This document shows positions 12,051 to 26,095 of a stretch of 64,000 nt of DNA, one piece after another. Origin of the DNA: Cordia subcordata (lineage: Eukaryota > Streptophyta > Magnoliopsida > Boraginales > Cordiaceae); the NCBI GenBank assembly GCA_028554755.1, contig JAPTOF010000012.1:5175501-5239500 (forward strand), read 5' to 3'. How positions within the stretch are numbered: the stretch's first letter is position 1; each line of letters starts with the position of its first letter. Position numbers and translations under genes: made by a program. Under the pieces are notes generated by a model, which worked only from the letters and a program-made list of their open reading frames with translations, made no database searches and had not been told where the DNA came from.

Positions 12051-12941
12051 AGAGGAAGAAGATTAGAGAGAGACACTTCGAAGAAAGGGAGAGATAGCTG
12101 AGAATTTAAGATATATTTTCTGGTTAATTGGATTACAGAGTTTGTTCTTTCTTTTATTCAACTAATGGCATAAATTATTTGGTTAGTTAATCTAACCAAC
12201 TCACTAATTTCTCTAACTATTTTTTCTAGTTGTCTCTACTCATCAAATTGCGCACGTAACATTAGGACCTCACTCTTGGGGAGATAATTACTTTTATCAT
12301 CTTTGATTTCTTGGTTGGATGATATTTTAGATCTTGATGGATATTATATATATATTATATATAAGCACAAACTGCACATCATTTGGCCTACCAATTTTGA
12401 AGTTAGTACTTTGATTCTTTATCACCTTGTGTTACGTTAACATTTTTAGATATCTCTAATGCAGAATCATGGACCACTCTATATATACCTAAGATTATCA
12501 CATGCTATAATTTTTTTTTTTTTAAAAAAAGGTTTACGTTAAGCATCTTGGAGAAGAACAACTTCGTGAGGTGCAAAACTAAATTAGGTGTATTTAATCC
12601 TGTGTTTGAGAATTTTAATGTACTTAATTTTTTCCTACGCTTTTTAAAACTAATTTAATAAGACAAAATTGCATCATAATAATAATCCCTTGTAATCAGC
12701 CCAATAAGGCAGTTACTAGTTACCCACGTATCCTCGGTATCCAGCAACCTCATGAATTATTCCTTTTCTCAATTAAAAAAAAGGGAAAAATATTGCATAT
12801 GCCAACTAGCCTTATCTTTAAGCGAGGAAATTAATAAAAAATGAAGACATAATGTCCTCCATTTAACATGCGCGTACCCCTTTGTTCTTTTCATAAATAG
12901 CCAGATAGTCCATCTTATAGGTTCGGGTTGACTTTTTATAA
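12051..12941. other. Repeat-derived spacer
   Basis: The stretch 12030-12290 has a GA-rich block, then TTAGTTAATCTAACCAA, resembling the leader portion of plant LTR elements, but no LTR ends were found. The rest is AT-rich with no supported gene. Confidence 0.45.
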
Positions 12942-13142
12942 GAGCCCGTTTGTATTGGTTTTTTTAAAAACGTTCTTTTAATAATTTAAAAACGTTTTTA
13001 TAAGAAATTAAAAATTCTGATTTTTAGAAAAAGTTGTAAATGAATTTTTTTTTTAGAATTTCAGTTTTTTTAGAAGCCAACTAAATAATTATTGAAAAAA
13101 ATAAACTTTTTTCCTTCAGAAAAAGCCTGTCCAAACATGCCC
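12942..13142 (+). mobile_element. Short Tourist-like MITE
   Basis: A 201-bp element with ends GAGCCCGTTTGTATTGG and (right-end reverse complement) GGGCATGTTTGGACAGG, flanked by TAA on both sides (12939-12941 and 13143-13145). Non-coding. The three-base duplication and G-rich TGTTTG ends point to PIF/Harbinger. It is a different family from the 400-bp MITEs in this window. Confidence 0.6.
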
Positions 13143-14328
13143 TAAATGTAATTGTTTGTATGATTTTTAAAAAAATTCTGAGAAGTTCAGAATTTTGGTT
13201 CCTTTTTAAAAAGAGCTAAATTTTGACCTTTTCTAGAGTTTTTTTTTTTTTTTTTTGATAAAGTCAATCTTATTACTTGTTTCTAAAAAGAAAGTGTTAT
13301 TTAATGAAAATTTTTCTTATAATAAAAAAAACCAATTCAAACAAGACCGAATTGTCATGTAAAAGTGTCTAACCTTCCATCCATCGTATAGATAGATTTA
13401 GATTGCTAATGGAACATTTTGTAACTTGTGTGTCCTTGAGCATGCTTTCCATCATAATATATAGAAGGATAATATTTCATCAACCTTTTATGTTCATAAT
13501 AATTAAGGATCAAATATAATGTAATAATTTCTTTATAAAGGTTTCAATGAAGTTCTTTTTAGTGACAAAGAATTTTGTGATTGTATCTACGTCTCTAAAT
13601 TGATGAAACCTAGCTGTATTACTTGTCATTACTTGCCCCAAGTCTCCTAATAGAATATAATTATAGAAGGATATTTTTGTCTAAATACAAATGAGAGACA
13701 CATTTTAACAATGATTTAATTAAACAACTATTATTGATTAATTAATATATACGTAATTCTTATAAAAAGCTTCGTCCATCAATCAGAATATGCCTATCTT
13801 GAGACTGAGATAAAGCTTCAATGTGCCTTGGCAATTTATTCTCATAAACTACGAAGCCAATTAATTAGACACTGGATTAATGGTCCCCAACCTAATGGTC
13901 ATAGGCCTAACATGATGCCAATAACTCTTGATTGGATTAAGTAAAAGATGATTCGAAAACAAACTAAAGAGTAAAGTAAAAATTAATATTTGATATATAT
14001 ATATATATATATATATATAGATAAGGGTACTAAACGTTAATTATAGGTAAGGCATTGAAGGGATAACCAAGAGGACATGCTATTCTTTGTGCGTAAACAA
14101 AAAACAATGAGTATTTGATCATCGATATTGCCCCTCATATACACAATCTTGAATGGGTGGTGAGTGGGTGAGAGAACTTTAATTCTTTCCCTGAGTTGTA
14201 TATCACTGATAATAGTGGGGCACTGGTGCTAATAACCATTTAATTCCCATGTATATATGACAATGATAAGATCGGAGAATATGATGTTCTTCACTAAAGA
14301 GAAGGAAAAAAGGGAGTATGGATACTGT
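13143..14328. other. AT-rich spacer with (AT)n
   Basis: No gene found. Contains an (AT)n microsatellite at about 13995-14019 and a CCAATTCAAACAAGACC fragment near 13332-13350 that resembles a MITE end. Confidence 0.55.
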
Positions 14329-14660
14329 TAAGAATCACTGATATTCCGCTATAAAAATTAATTGGTTGACAAGAGGAAGGGCCAAGATCTTATAATGTGG
14401 TCTTATACTTTATAATTTTTTTTTTTACATGGGAAAAATTATGTTCAAAACCCCCCACGTGTGACTCGGAACCAAGAACCAAGAAATGAGTCACACGTGC
14501 AGACGTGAGAGACTGGTCCAAGACCCAGTTCTCATATCATGTTAAGAATCATGGAAGATCAATCATAAAAATCAATTCGTCGATGTGAGGAGTGATCCAA
14601 AACCTTATAAAACAATCTTATACTTTACGATTTTTCTATGTGGGAGGAAATATATTCAAC
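14329..14660 (+). repeat. Two diverged direct copies of a dispersed repeat
   Basis: Copies start with GTTAAGAATCA at about 14329 and 14540. They share, in order, TAAAAATYAATT, GAG.AGTGAYCCAA.A, a CTTATA block, TCTTATACTTTA and a TGGGA block. A third, inverted copy lies at about 17800-17885 (reverse complement begins GTTAAGAATTATTGAAATT and includes TGTGAGGAGTAACTC). No coding capacity and no terminal repeats seen, so the class is unknown. Confidence 0.55.
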
Positions 14661-16134
14661 ATATATGATTATAATTATGGATGGATCTAGGAGTACTAGT
14701 CTTAATTAGCACATATAACGTCTTAAGACAATTAGGGGTGGATTTAAGATATTTGTCTAATTAGGGACAAAAATAGGCAATTTAATATTTGTATATGTTT
14801 ATATTCTTTAATTAGTAGGTTGAATCAATTTTCACCACAATTACTTGGAATAAGTGGCGCTAAGCTAAGCTCCAACGGAGTACATCTGCCCTCGAGCCTC
14901 AATTTAATATTTGTATATGTTTATAGTTAAGTCTCATACTGTCACGTTTGCTTGTGTTCATCCATTCATCTAAAATGCTTATCAACAGTCATGCTAAAAA
15001 AGTATGAATGAATATATTTTATTATATTCCTATAACTAGTAACTTCATAATTTAATGTCTTATATGTTTAATTATGAATGTTATATACATCATGTGTTAT
15101 GTATCTTTTTTATTATTGCCAGTTTATCTTCATCTTTTTTTTTTCCATATCAATTTTGTTATTTATGTCAAGGTATTATTTACCATTTATTTAGTATTAT
15201 TCGTAATTAATCACATACAATTAGATAAACCGTTCAAAATAGCTAACAAACTTTGAATCTGCAAAGTATTGCATGGGTATATACACTAGTATCTAACTAA
15301 TCAAGTTTTCTAGCGGTAACAACGGACTTTTTGAGTCTAGGTCAAACTCTCCTTTCCTTTTTTTTTTTTTAATGCTGACCATTATAAGTTCCAAATAGAC
15401 CAAATCTAAGTCATAATTTGAGAATGAATAATTTTAACCACTTAAATTACTTTTCAAACAGCAGTCAAACTCCACTTTTAATATAATTACGTTTCTGCAA
15501 AAAGCATTATACTCCACGTTCAACACAGTCAACCAGCAAAGAGTAGTTGCAATTTCCTTTTACAATAAAGTGCATGCCTAGGCCCTAGCTAGCTACTCAG
15601 GTAAAAAAAAAAAAAAAGAAAGAAAGGAAAAAGAGGAGCACCCTAGTAAGGCTAGTTTAAAAGACTGCAGAGGGGGCATTTTGATGCATGTTCCAAGTAT
15701 GAATGGCAATATTTGTTTCCGTAACATGAACAAGCTGCATTTTCTGATAATTAAAACAAATCACACCGCATTTACCGGCTTGATATTGATTCTTTGCTGC
15801 ATGTCTCTAACACACACACACACATACAAAAAAAAAAAATTCCTCTCTTTCTTTTCTCTCTCTTGCAGTGGAATTCCTTATGATGATGATGATGATGATG
15901 ATGAGTGTATATATAGCTGAGTACAGCTAATAGAGATTTTTGTCCAAAGTCAACTCACTATAATATTTGCTTTGATGCCTCTTAAACACCAGCAGATCTA
16001 AAGTTGAAAGTGACCCTTGGGCATACAATGATGGATGTATTGTGTCATGTGAGTTTTTGTTGGACTTTTGCCCCTGCTCACTATTGTATTGCATGTTTTT
16101 TTCTTCACACTCTACCTGCAAAAGAATCTTTCTC

Positions 16135-16169
<35 letters not shown>

Positions 16170-17629
16170 GTATGTGTTTACTTTATTATCATAAAACAAA
16201 TAGATGTAAACAAACTTATAAAATCTAAAAGTCTGCTATAGATACATTGGAATTATGGAAAAGTGAAGCTTGCAACTTGATGTTTTTCCAGGAATGTAAC
16301 AGAAACACAAATGTACTTTCTGTTGGTACCTCATGGCAAATTGCTCAAACCAGCTGCAATAGCGCCATGGAGACCACTACCCCGTGATAGGTTTCTTTTT
16401 CTCTTTTTCGGGAGGGAGTTCGTAGCGAGTTACACTATTATTCTACTCTACGATGTGATGCTATTACTTGTATGCAGCTTTTCTTTTATGTACAGATGGA
16501 GGAAAAATACTTTTCTATTTTCTCTATTTTTTGGTGATCGCCGTGGCATGTTAAATGTCTTTTGGATTTGCCATAGCCGAAACTATAAATACCGTGATGC
16601 AGTAATGCTGTAAGATAGTCAAAAGCTACATAATATTTATTATTAGTTCAGCTTTTTTGTACTATTAATCTTTTTTATCTGAATGTCAATTTTATAGCAT
16701 CTTATTGTAAGTAAATGTAATATCAGAAATTATTCAAATCACCACTTTAATTTTGTCAATAAGCACAGATGCTAATTTATAACTGCGTGGATCATTGACA
16801 GCAACGGACAATGGGTTTGGTTTTCCAAATAATAGCGGAGTAGTGGGATATTTTCCATTTAGTAGTTTTATATATACACAGTGGACATTATTTACTTTCT
16901 GATTTCACAAAAATTTTATGAAGTAGACTATATTCATTCACATAACAATATTGGTGTCTTGTTGATAGCAGGTTTGATTTTTCGGAGTTTCAATATGTCT
17001 AATTTCGTATTCTTCATGCTGGACTAGTTTCTTTATGAGGAACAATATTTTTGGTGTCTGAACTTGGTGAAATATAAAGTTCAAAGCTTTTAATAGAAGG
17101 ACTTAAATTTATGAAAAAATGGAGTTTTTTACACTGTTAATTAGTAGTGTCAATTTGTTTTAAACTTACATGGGACTTTTATTTTCTTTCAAATCTTAAG
17201 TGGCACTGTTTCTTCGTTCACATAAGTGGCTTTCCCCACATGGCATATGCACAAAAAGAACTTATTAATTCTAAGTTATCATTGTATGCATAAAAAAAAT
17301 GTTACGTGAGATTTAAAAGCAAAAAAAATGACATATCAAAGAAAAAAATTAACATTTTTAATTAATAACTGTTTATAAAGTACCCCTTTTTAAAAAAAAT
17401 TCTAACCCTTCTATAAAGGTTCTGAAGTAAATATCCTTATATTCACATTTCACAAGTTTATACCCTAAATTATCTCCTTTTTTTAATTTCTTTATTGTTA
17501 TATTAGACTATTCTCTTGTTAATGGAGATCAAGGTTTGCCGAAAATGTTCTTTCTCATTACAATTCTAGACTATTAGTCTAAATTTTACTTTTCATTAAA
17601 AAAATATGTTAAATCTCATTGTTCCGGGT
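14661..17629. other. Spacer with exon-like patches, no gene assigned
   Basis: Mainly AT-rich DNA. Two patches look exon-like. The first is a splice-acceptor-like TCTCTCTTGCAG before a (GAT)7 run at 15882-15903, which would encode an Asp tract. The second is an acceptor-like TTTTTCCAG near 16290 followed by a more balanced stretch to 16620 with an open frame at 16311-16613. Neither matches a family I recognise and I could not join them into a gene model. (TATG)n/(TA)n microsatellites lie at 16135-16175. Confidence 0.4.
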
Positions 17630-17895
17630 TACACGTCCATCCAAGTTCAACTCATCTGTCCAGTGGCACATGCGTTATTTTGGGTTCACATGTCTACCCA
17701 AGTTCAACTTAATTATCCATCAAGTGGTGCACAAATTATTTTAGGTCGTAGATGAGAAGGGTGTTACATCATATATTTTTACCAATTAGAAAATTTTAAT
17801 ATTTAAGTTTATCATATAAGGTTTTGAGTTACTCCTCACATTAATTAATTAGTCTTTCAGATAAAATTTCAATAATTCTTAACAATATGCACTAA
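17630..17895 (-). repeat. Inverted copy of the 14329-14660 repeat with extension
   Basis: The right part (about 17800-17885) is the reverse complement of the repeat at 14540. The left part has two internal sub-repeats: CATCCAAGTTCAACTCATCTG at 17637-17657 and TACCCAAGTTCAACTTAATT at about 17695, each followed by a GTGGCACATG / GTGGTGCACA motif. Non-coding. Confidence 0.45.
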
Positions 17896-18293
17896 ATCTG
17901 ACTAAGCTTTTGGGTGCATCAACTCTGCATTTTCATATTTAGGTTTTCTCTGCATTGATAATAGTGGTTTAAAGTTAATGGAGGACGCTAATAAATATTT
18001 GCATTCTAGAAGTTGTATATTTATTATGTTATATGGTAGAGGGAGGAGACCTATTACTCTATGTTGATTCTCCCCCAGGACCCGCACCAACTCAGCAATA
18101 TACTGATTCTAAGGTTTGAGAAAGTTGAAAAAACTAATTTTTACCAGTGGTCCATAAAGGAAATCAAAGGATAGATAGATTCCCAGTAGAAAAGCATCCC
18201 AAGAGATAAATAACAAAAATTGACCAGTTAGTACATCATATTAATTGCCTTGTAGCACTAAGCTATCCCTACAAAGATGCTGATGTGTGTGGG

Positions 18294-18300
18294 TATAAAT
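18294..18300 (+). promoter_or_regulatory. TATA box of the CYP72-like gene
   Basis: TATAAAT lies 88 bp upstream of the first in-frame ATG (18388) of the P450. That spacing suits a transcription start near 18325 and a short 5' leader. No in-frame ATG occurs between the TATA box and 18388, which supports that start codon. Confidence 0.5.
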
Positions 18301-18387
18301 TGATGCTTGGCCTTTGCCTTTCTCATATGCATTTTGATCATATATAGACAAGGCCTCATTTTTCTTGTCTCTTTTTTAGTTCATAAA

Positions 18388-21300
18388 ATGCCTATGATGA
18401 TGAATATTTTCAGTACAGCAGTTGGGACATTCTTGATCACATTTCTGATAAGATGGGCGTGGAGAATGGTGAATTGGGTATGGGTGAAGCCAAGGATGAT
18501 AGAGAAGTGCCTGAGGGAGCAAGGCCTCAATGGGACTTGCTACAGGCTGCTCTATGGAGACAGCAAAGAGATGGCGGCCATGGTTAAAGATGCAAAAGCT
18601 TCACCCATCACATTTTCTGATGACATTGTTCCCCGTGTTCATCCTTTCCATCATCATATTGTCAACAAATACGGTGCGTGTCTTAATTAATTTTCAGTTG
18701 TTTCCCCTAATCATCTCTGTGTAACCACCTCCCCCACCTCACACCAAATTCACGCACAAATACACACACTCTGACGTTAAATTCCCTTTATGTACAGCGT
18801 AATATGTTTTGAACTTTGTATGTGAATAGTTTTAATGTGTTCAAAATGAGTGACGATTTGAGTTTCAAATATCAAATCATTTGATTTTTATATTCTGATA
18901 TGATGTTAAAGTTATCATGATCTCATCTAAAATTTAAACTTATAAAAAAATATTAATTGATTTATTTATTATATTAACAAACCAATATATGCAGTCAGAA
19001 TTAGAGATAGTTCAAGTGATTGAAATTATCTTCCTCGTGTGAAGTTCTGAATTCGAATCCCATGTGAGACAAAGGTTTGGACTGGAGGTGGGGGTTTGTA
19101 TATATATATAAAAAAAAAAAATCAGTATGTGTCTCTGTTACAAACTTATCTTAATATGGAAAGCAAGGTTAGAGAAAGAAGAGGAAAGAATCAAAGATGC
19201 ACAAGCTGACTGTTCACAAATTATCTCTAACCTGTTGAAATAATATTCCATGTTGCATGCTTTATCATACATGATCCATTGACAAAACCTTCTCCTTGTT
19301 ATTGAACTTTTATTATAAGTTTGATATTCCATTTAACCTCAAATATTGACCTTTTTTATAAATTTTTTTTTTGTTCATTAGAACATTAACAAATCAAACA
19401 TTTATCTTTACACTTTGTGACATCGTTAGTTTTCTAGTAAAAAAGTTTAACAATTTTGACAAATTAAAAAAAAAAAACTAGACATACACTACTTAAAATG
19501 AACCTACCAGACTTAATTATTCATTCCCAGATCATTAATCTTCGTCAGTGTCACCTGTTCAAATCAATAGTTTTCTTTTTATAATTTTTTACTTGAGAAA
19601 TAATATCACAAATTACAAAGATGAAAAACGGGTTATTTGCATCCTAAAAAACGGACTTTATTGTCAAGGTTGCAATAAAGAAGAGAGGTGAAAGGCCAAA
19701 AAGTGAAAAAGTAACATCTTATAAACATTAGTCGTTGTGTTTCTTTTTCGTTTGGACGCCGGAAGTTGTAAATCTATCAAGAATATCTTGCACTTGAAGA
19801 CAAAACCGAAAAGATCAGCATATCGAGTGCAATATAGACTATTAATTAGTGATCTACACGTGATTTATCTTAAATAGTTTTTAGAGGAAAACCTTTTAAA
19901 AAGTAACTAAATACAAGTATGATAACGTTTTTTAATGTTTGTTACAACAAATAAGAGTACTGTGAAATCGAAGAGTAAGCATAATATGCACTCTCACTAG
20001 ATGGATATATATATAAATACATACATATATATATATATATAGATTTGTCTTTTCTGATTAAAAAAATTGATTATTTGGAGGTTACTTGATTTTGTGAGAA
20101 AGGAAAAAGAAAATATAGAGCAATAGCCAATAGACAAAGACAGATTTTAGTAAAATGATCGTCAATTAATTCATAACATAGAATAATAATTGATAATATT
20201 GAGATAACCATAAAAAAGAGAAGAATATCAACCATACCAGCGTCTTGTCAGACCTAACTTTATACTTGAGCAGTGCACTTTTGGTGACGAACTTATTTTA
20301 TTAATTACCTCAACCAATTTTCCTTCTTTTTAATTCCCCACTCCTCAATTTGTGTCGTCGAAGATCATGCAACATTAGAGAGTGCGTATGTATCTTTTTT
20401 CTTTTTTCTTTTTGGGTGCGTACAATATATATCTTGATAGAACAAGTGTACAAAAAAGTATAGTTTGGAATTGTACTTGTGATATTGACTAGTTGGAAAT
20501 AATTTGCATCGCATGATGTAGTCCTTGCCATCTCTCTTCTGTTTTCACTACATGCATGCACATATATACACACACATATATATACACACATATATATAGT
20601 ATATGTACGTGTGTGGTGGGTGGGGGTTCATGCCTTCATGGGTGTGTCTGTGCATGTATGTGGAGGCGAGAGAGAACAAATGTACATAAAAAAGAGAGCA
20701 AATGACTTCACTAATTTTAAAAATAAATTGCACTAGATCAGAGAGAAAGAGAGAACAATAATTGATAGCCAACTAAACGCTAATGTAATCTCTCTGATAT
20801 ATCTTAAAAGAAACAACTTTAATATAATAATAGAGATAGACTAAAATGAATTTCATTGTGGTTCTTCTTCCGCTTATGTGTTATATACTGCATGAAGTAT
20901 AATTATTGAGCCCTAAAAAAGAGTTCCTCGTAAACTACCAAAAGAAAGGGTTTTTCCTTTTTTCCTTTTTCTCCACCGAGCACCCAAAAAAAAGTGCTTT
21001 GGACAAAAAAAGACCATATATATGTGTGTGTTAACATTCTCGGGGTCTGAAAAAAATAATTTAATAATGGCAGCTGGATTTGTTTGCCAGGAAATAATTA
21101 AACGGCTTGGTGTTGAGCAAGAGTTTTATTAAATATTATCCTACTTTTGTAATTTATTTATAACCTTCTATATGTATGTTTAATTTAGTTTTTTATGGTC
21201 AAAGTATGTATTGTATGCTTAAATAGTATATCAAAATAATAATTCTTTTGCTCTCTCTCTAATTTTTATTTTTGGTTTAGAAACTAAATATCCATGCATA

Positions 21301-24300
21301 TTGGGAGCCACAAATGAATAATGAAATAAAGTAATATTGAGAGTTTGCTTGGCCTAACTTTAGGTATTCAAAAAGTACTTTTTTTTTAATTTAAAAGCAC
21401 CTTTTTTTATGGGTGATTCAGAAGTACTTTTTGTTAATTTTAAAAGTTGAAATTAACCGTTTGGTAAACTTTTAAAAATAATTTTACATAAAACCAAAAC
21501 TTAAAAAAGTTTAAAAAATCAAAAGCTCCAAATTGGAGCTTTTTGAAAAAGCCTTTTAAAAATTTATTTTTATATCTTGTCAGAAAATTATTTTTTCCCC
21601 TCAAAAATACTATTCCATAATTTTAAAATTTCAATGTTACACTCAGAACAACTAAAAGCCTAACTCTTAAAATATCTAATCAAACAATCAACAATCTTCA
21701 CTTAACAATACTTTAAATCAAAACTCTACTACTAAAAGTTCTAAAGCTTAACAGCTGAAATCTCACAATTAGGCCAAATAGAACCTTAGTATTTCTATTC
21801 AGCAATTAGCTTTCTTGATGGTTGATAAGAATGTGAGGGAAAATAGGTTGAGTTAATATTTCTCTATTCGAGAACAAGCTTGATGTTATATTAGAAATTG
21901 GTAAGCAGCCTCTTGAAAAGGTTATATAAACTTGAGAGAATATTGGCAAGTAAACTACATAATTACAATTGTAAAGAAAAAAAAACTACATAATTATCAA
22001 ATTCAAATTTCTATGCGAGCGTTGAGATAGGTCAACAATATATCTCTGTTTTGTTATCTTAGCAAAATACTCTTTATATAGGATCATAGAAACATATTAA
22101 TTCTTGGAATAATCAACAATTAAAAAAACTAAGGAACCTAGGTGGATGTCGTCAACGGCCCAAATTAAAGTATTTTAAAGTTATCTATGTTTTTTTTAAT
22201 ATAAAATTTAATTTTTCCTACTAATTTATATATATCTCTGTGTGTTATTGTGAAATTATATAATACAACTTTCATTAAAAAAAATACGAAAAAAAATTAT
22301 CTATTATGTGTTCCTACGCAGGGCCATCAGATCATAGCATAAGCTTCGTTTGATTTCTTTGTTTTCGTTTTCTTTAAGTAGCTTATTCACTATGCAGGAT
22401 AGGAAAATTAAAAATGAAGTTTCTACTATTTTATTATATATTAAAAGAATGTGAAAGATAATCACCACCAGTTTTTGTTATCCTTATCGAATCTAATCGC
22501 TGCACTTCGAAAAAAAAAAGTCTTTCCATGAGAAGAAAAGGCATACTTTTTTCGTGGTGTCATTAAGCAAAACTCAAGCGATGAATAAATACACTTGTGA
22601 GTTCTATTTTGAATAGAATGCATTCATTTGTAACGTTATAAAATTATTGATAAAATTTAACAGTTGTGCTTTGTCAATTTAGTTCTAAATTTTTCTTACA
22701 ATATTGTTAATTATTAAAAACAATCTCACACTATTTTAGCATGCATGACATTCGACTCCACAACAACTTCCGTCTTATAGCATATCATGCCTCCGGGTTC
22801 CATGATAAAATGGTATATTGAACGGCGCAAGACAACAAAATGTGGTCCACAGCTTTATCAAATTTTTAATCTCATTGAGAGAAAAAGAAATACAAATATA
22901 AAATTTATCTTCATCTTAATGGTCTAGCTAGGTTTTGTATTTTGATGGTCTTAGAGTTGAATCTTGAATTCTTCAACCAGCACAAAGTAATTAATTAAAG
23001 GATATGTTTCCTTTGCGAAAAAAGACGCTACATGACGAGCCTATTTTACCAGCCTAAGACTAGCTGTATTCTTCATAACAAGCGTACGATTTACGCCCAA
23101 TGATCTGTCACGGACTATACTAATTGGTATTTTCGAGTGACTAGTAGCTGAAATCTTAGTATGTAATAACACCGAAATATTCCTGGAGAACTCGTGCATA
23201 ACACGGGAAGGTGTTTTGCAATTTACTCATCCATCATCAGTTTTGTAACTTTCTGATGGAAAGCTCTAATAATCAAGATGTAAATCTTTAAAAAAAAAAA
23301 AAAGTAATAATTCTATTTAATTTATTACATTTTCAGTGTTGTAAGTGATAACGTTATTAGAGATGCAGGAAAATGTTCATTCTTCTGGGTTGGTCCAAGT
23401 CCAAGGGTGATGATCATGGAACCTGAACTCATAAAAGAAATTTTGACGAATAATATCATCTTCAAGAAGCCCGTCCCAAACCCACTTGCCAAGTTTCTGG
23501 TGGCTGGATTGGCCGGTTATGAGGGTGAGAAATGGGCTAAGCATAGGAAGATTATCAACCCAGCATTCTACATAGAGAAGTTGAAGGTAATTAATTAATT
23601 TATTTATTTTTTTTTTATATATTTTGGTGTTTATAAATCCAACTAAACATTAATCAGTCTATATTTCTTTCTGTAACTCCTCACACATAGCAAAGGGTTA
23701 ATTTATATTTTACATCTTCTAATATTTTATAATCATTAATTTCGCTCATAACATCACAATGCATGTCTACTGCATTGAACAAAAAGAAGTCATCAAAGTG
23801 CTTTTCTTGAGCCGTAATCTCTGAAAGACAAAAGTGATATCGAATTTATGAAACGGAACTATTTTATTGCAAAGATACTTTTCTGTAGAGATTTTTTGAA
23901 CTCATATTAAGAATGTCAAAACGTTAAAAATATAATTTCATCTAGAGAGATCTAGATAATTATTGGACACACATAGCACCTTTAGGACAGCATCTTCTAA
24001 TACTACTGGCGTGTTCCTTTTTTTTTTTTTTACCAAATCATTATTTGAAATGTTTGGCTAATAGTTTTGATGTTTTCTTACAGTTCATGCTACCTGCAAT
24101 GATCTCAAGTTGTTACGAAATTATAAAAAAGTGGGAGATGCTGGTTTCTGAAAGGAGTCCATTTGAATTAAATGTGCAGCCATATCTTCAGGATTTAACT
24201 GCTGACATGATTTCTCGGACTGCATTTGGAAGTAACTATTTAGAAGGAAGAAAAATTTTTGGGCTCCAGAAAGAACAAGCAGAACTTACCCGTCAAGTAT

Positions 24301-26064
24301 TACAGTCGGTATATATTCCAGGATCCAGGTAATTTCTAATTTACTATCTTTAGTTTGTAATATTATTTGAATCTCTCGTAATGTTACAACTGATGGAAGG
24401 GCTTATGGAGAAGAAAACATATATTAGTGCTTACATTAGTTGGTTTTGATAATATATATACACTGAAGTATTGATAGGTTTTGATATCCAAGGCACCATA
24501 GCTATAGACCCCCAGCTGAACTGAATCAACATCTTCATATCTCAAGACGAAAATCCCAATTTTACCCCGTTAGTTTATAACTATATTCCAAAAAGAATTA
24601 CGTATTTCATACACAATTGAAATTGATTTGCCACATCATTCATCATAAATATAACAAATAGATAATATTCTATAATCTTTAATTTTCTAACATTGCATCT
24701 CGGTATGTTTGTTCCAGTTGCATGATAGTTTGGGTCACTTATATAATTATAATAAGTTTTTTATTTTTTTATTAGACTTGTATCTTTTTTAAAAAAAAAT
24801 TAGAGTAAGACTTGTTTAATTTGTAAGAATCTTGTTCTCTTTGCATTGTATTTGATGTTTATATAAAATGTTTTATTTTTCTTGACAAAAAATATGAAGA
24901 AATTATTCTTATTCTTTTTCCTCTAAGGAATAGATAATATTCTTTTCCTAGATTGGACATGATCCACGAATTAATTGTGTATCTTATTCTAGGATTTTAA
25001 TCTTTCAACCTTTGGCCTTGAAACATTGTACACATACAGGTTTTTCCCCACGAAGAGAAACAGGAGAATGAAGGAGATCAACAATGAATTGAGAACAACA
25101 ATAATGGAGATCATCAAGAAAAGGGAGAAAACAATGAAATTTGGAGAATCCGCTGATGATGATTTACTATCTATTTTGATGAAATCCAATCAAAAAGAAA
25201 TTCAACAACATGGGAATAATCATGGGATGACTATTGATGAGGTCATTGAAGAATGCAAAACTTTCTACTTCGCTGGCCAAGAAAGCACCTCTAATCTTCT
25301 AGCATGGGCGGTACTCTTGCTAGCCATGCATCCAACTTGGCAAACGCGAGCAAGAGAAGAGGTTTGGCAAGTTTTTGGAAATGGCGTGCCAGATTTTGAT
25401 GGGTTGAATCGCCTTAAAATTGTAAGAGAACCTTTACATTATAACCCAATTTTTTTTGCACTTGTTAGAAAATTAACTGGAAATAAAAGAATTAATGAGT
25501 AAATTACACTAGTCATCCCTTATCTTTGCCATTTCATAATAATCCTGTCCCTTTTCATTCATTTGTGACAAATTAGTCTCATATCTAACAGTTGTATCTT
25601 AGCATTAGTCCAATTCAACTTTATGTTAAAAACATGTTAAATCTCATGTGAGACACACGTGAATTACAAATTTGTTCTTTTTTAAAGGCTGAAATCATGC
25701 ATCTCACATTAGATCAATGTATTTTTTTAATAGAAAATAGAGGTTGGCTTAACGGTAATAAAAAAACTATTAGCTACATGACTAATTTATAAAAAATGAA
25801 AGATGAGAGATAGAATTGTCACAAGTGACAAAAATAAAGAACAATTATTGTAATTTACCCTAAAAGAATATACCTCTTCTGTCCAGATCATTTGATCATG
25901 CATCACTAGTTTGCCATCGATGGACTTTGTCATAACGTCATATAATACTATCATGGAAATAAGTAAAACAGCAATGGTGGTTGACTGTTTAGATGCTCGT
26001 TTAATCATAAACATAGCATTAATTCATAACGATTGAATCTCCATCATCGTGTTATATCTATATC

Positions 26065-26095
<31 letters not shown>

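Noticed and set aside
18307..18387. N-terminal extension of the P450 using the TTG at 18307
   Set aside because: The frame is open upstream, but the first in-frame ATG is 18388. Starting there gives the length and N-terminus usual for CYP72A proteins, and a TATA box sits at a fitting distance.
23190..23215. Hairpin-like CTCGTGCATAACACGGG as another Helitron end
   Set aside because: The stem is similar but no CTRRT follows at the right distance on either strand.
25422..25502. Extension of P450 exon 4 to the stop near 25500
   Set aside because: The extra residues after LNRLKI match no P450. A GTAAGA donor sits exactly where the family continues with V-T-M-I-L-x-E-V-L-R in the next exon.
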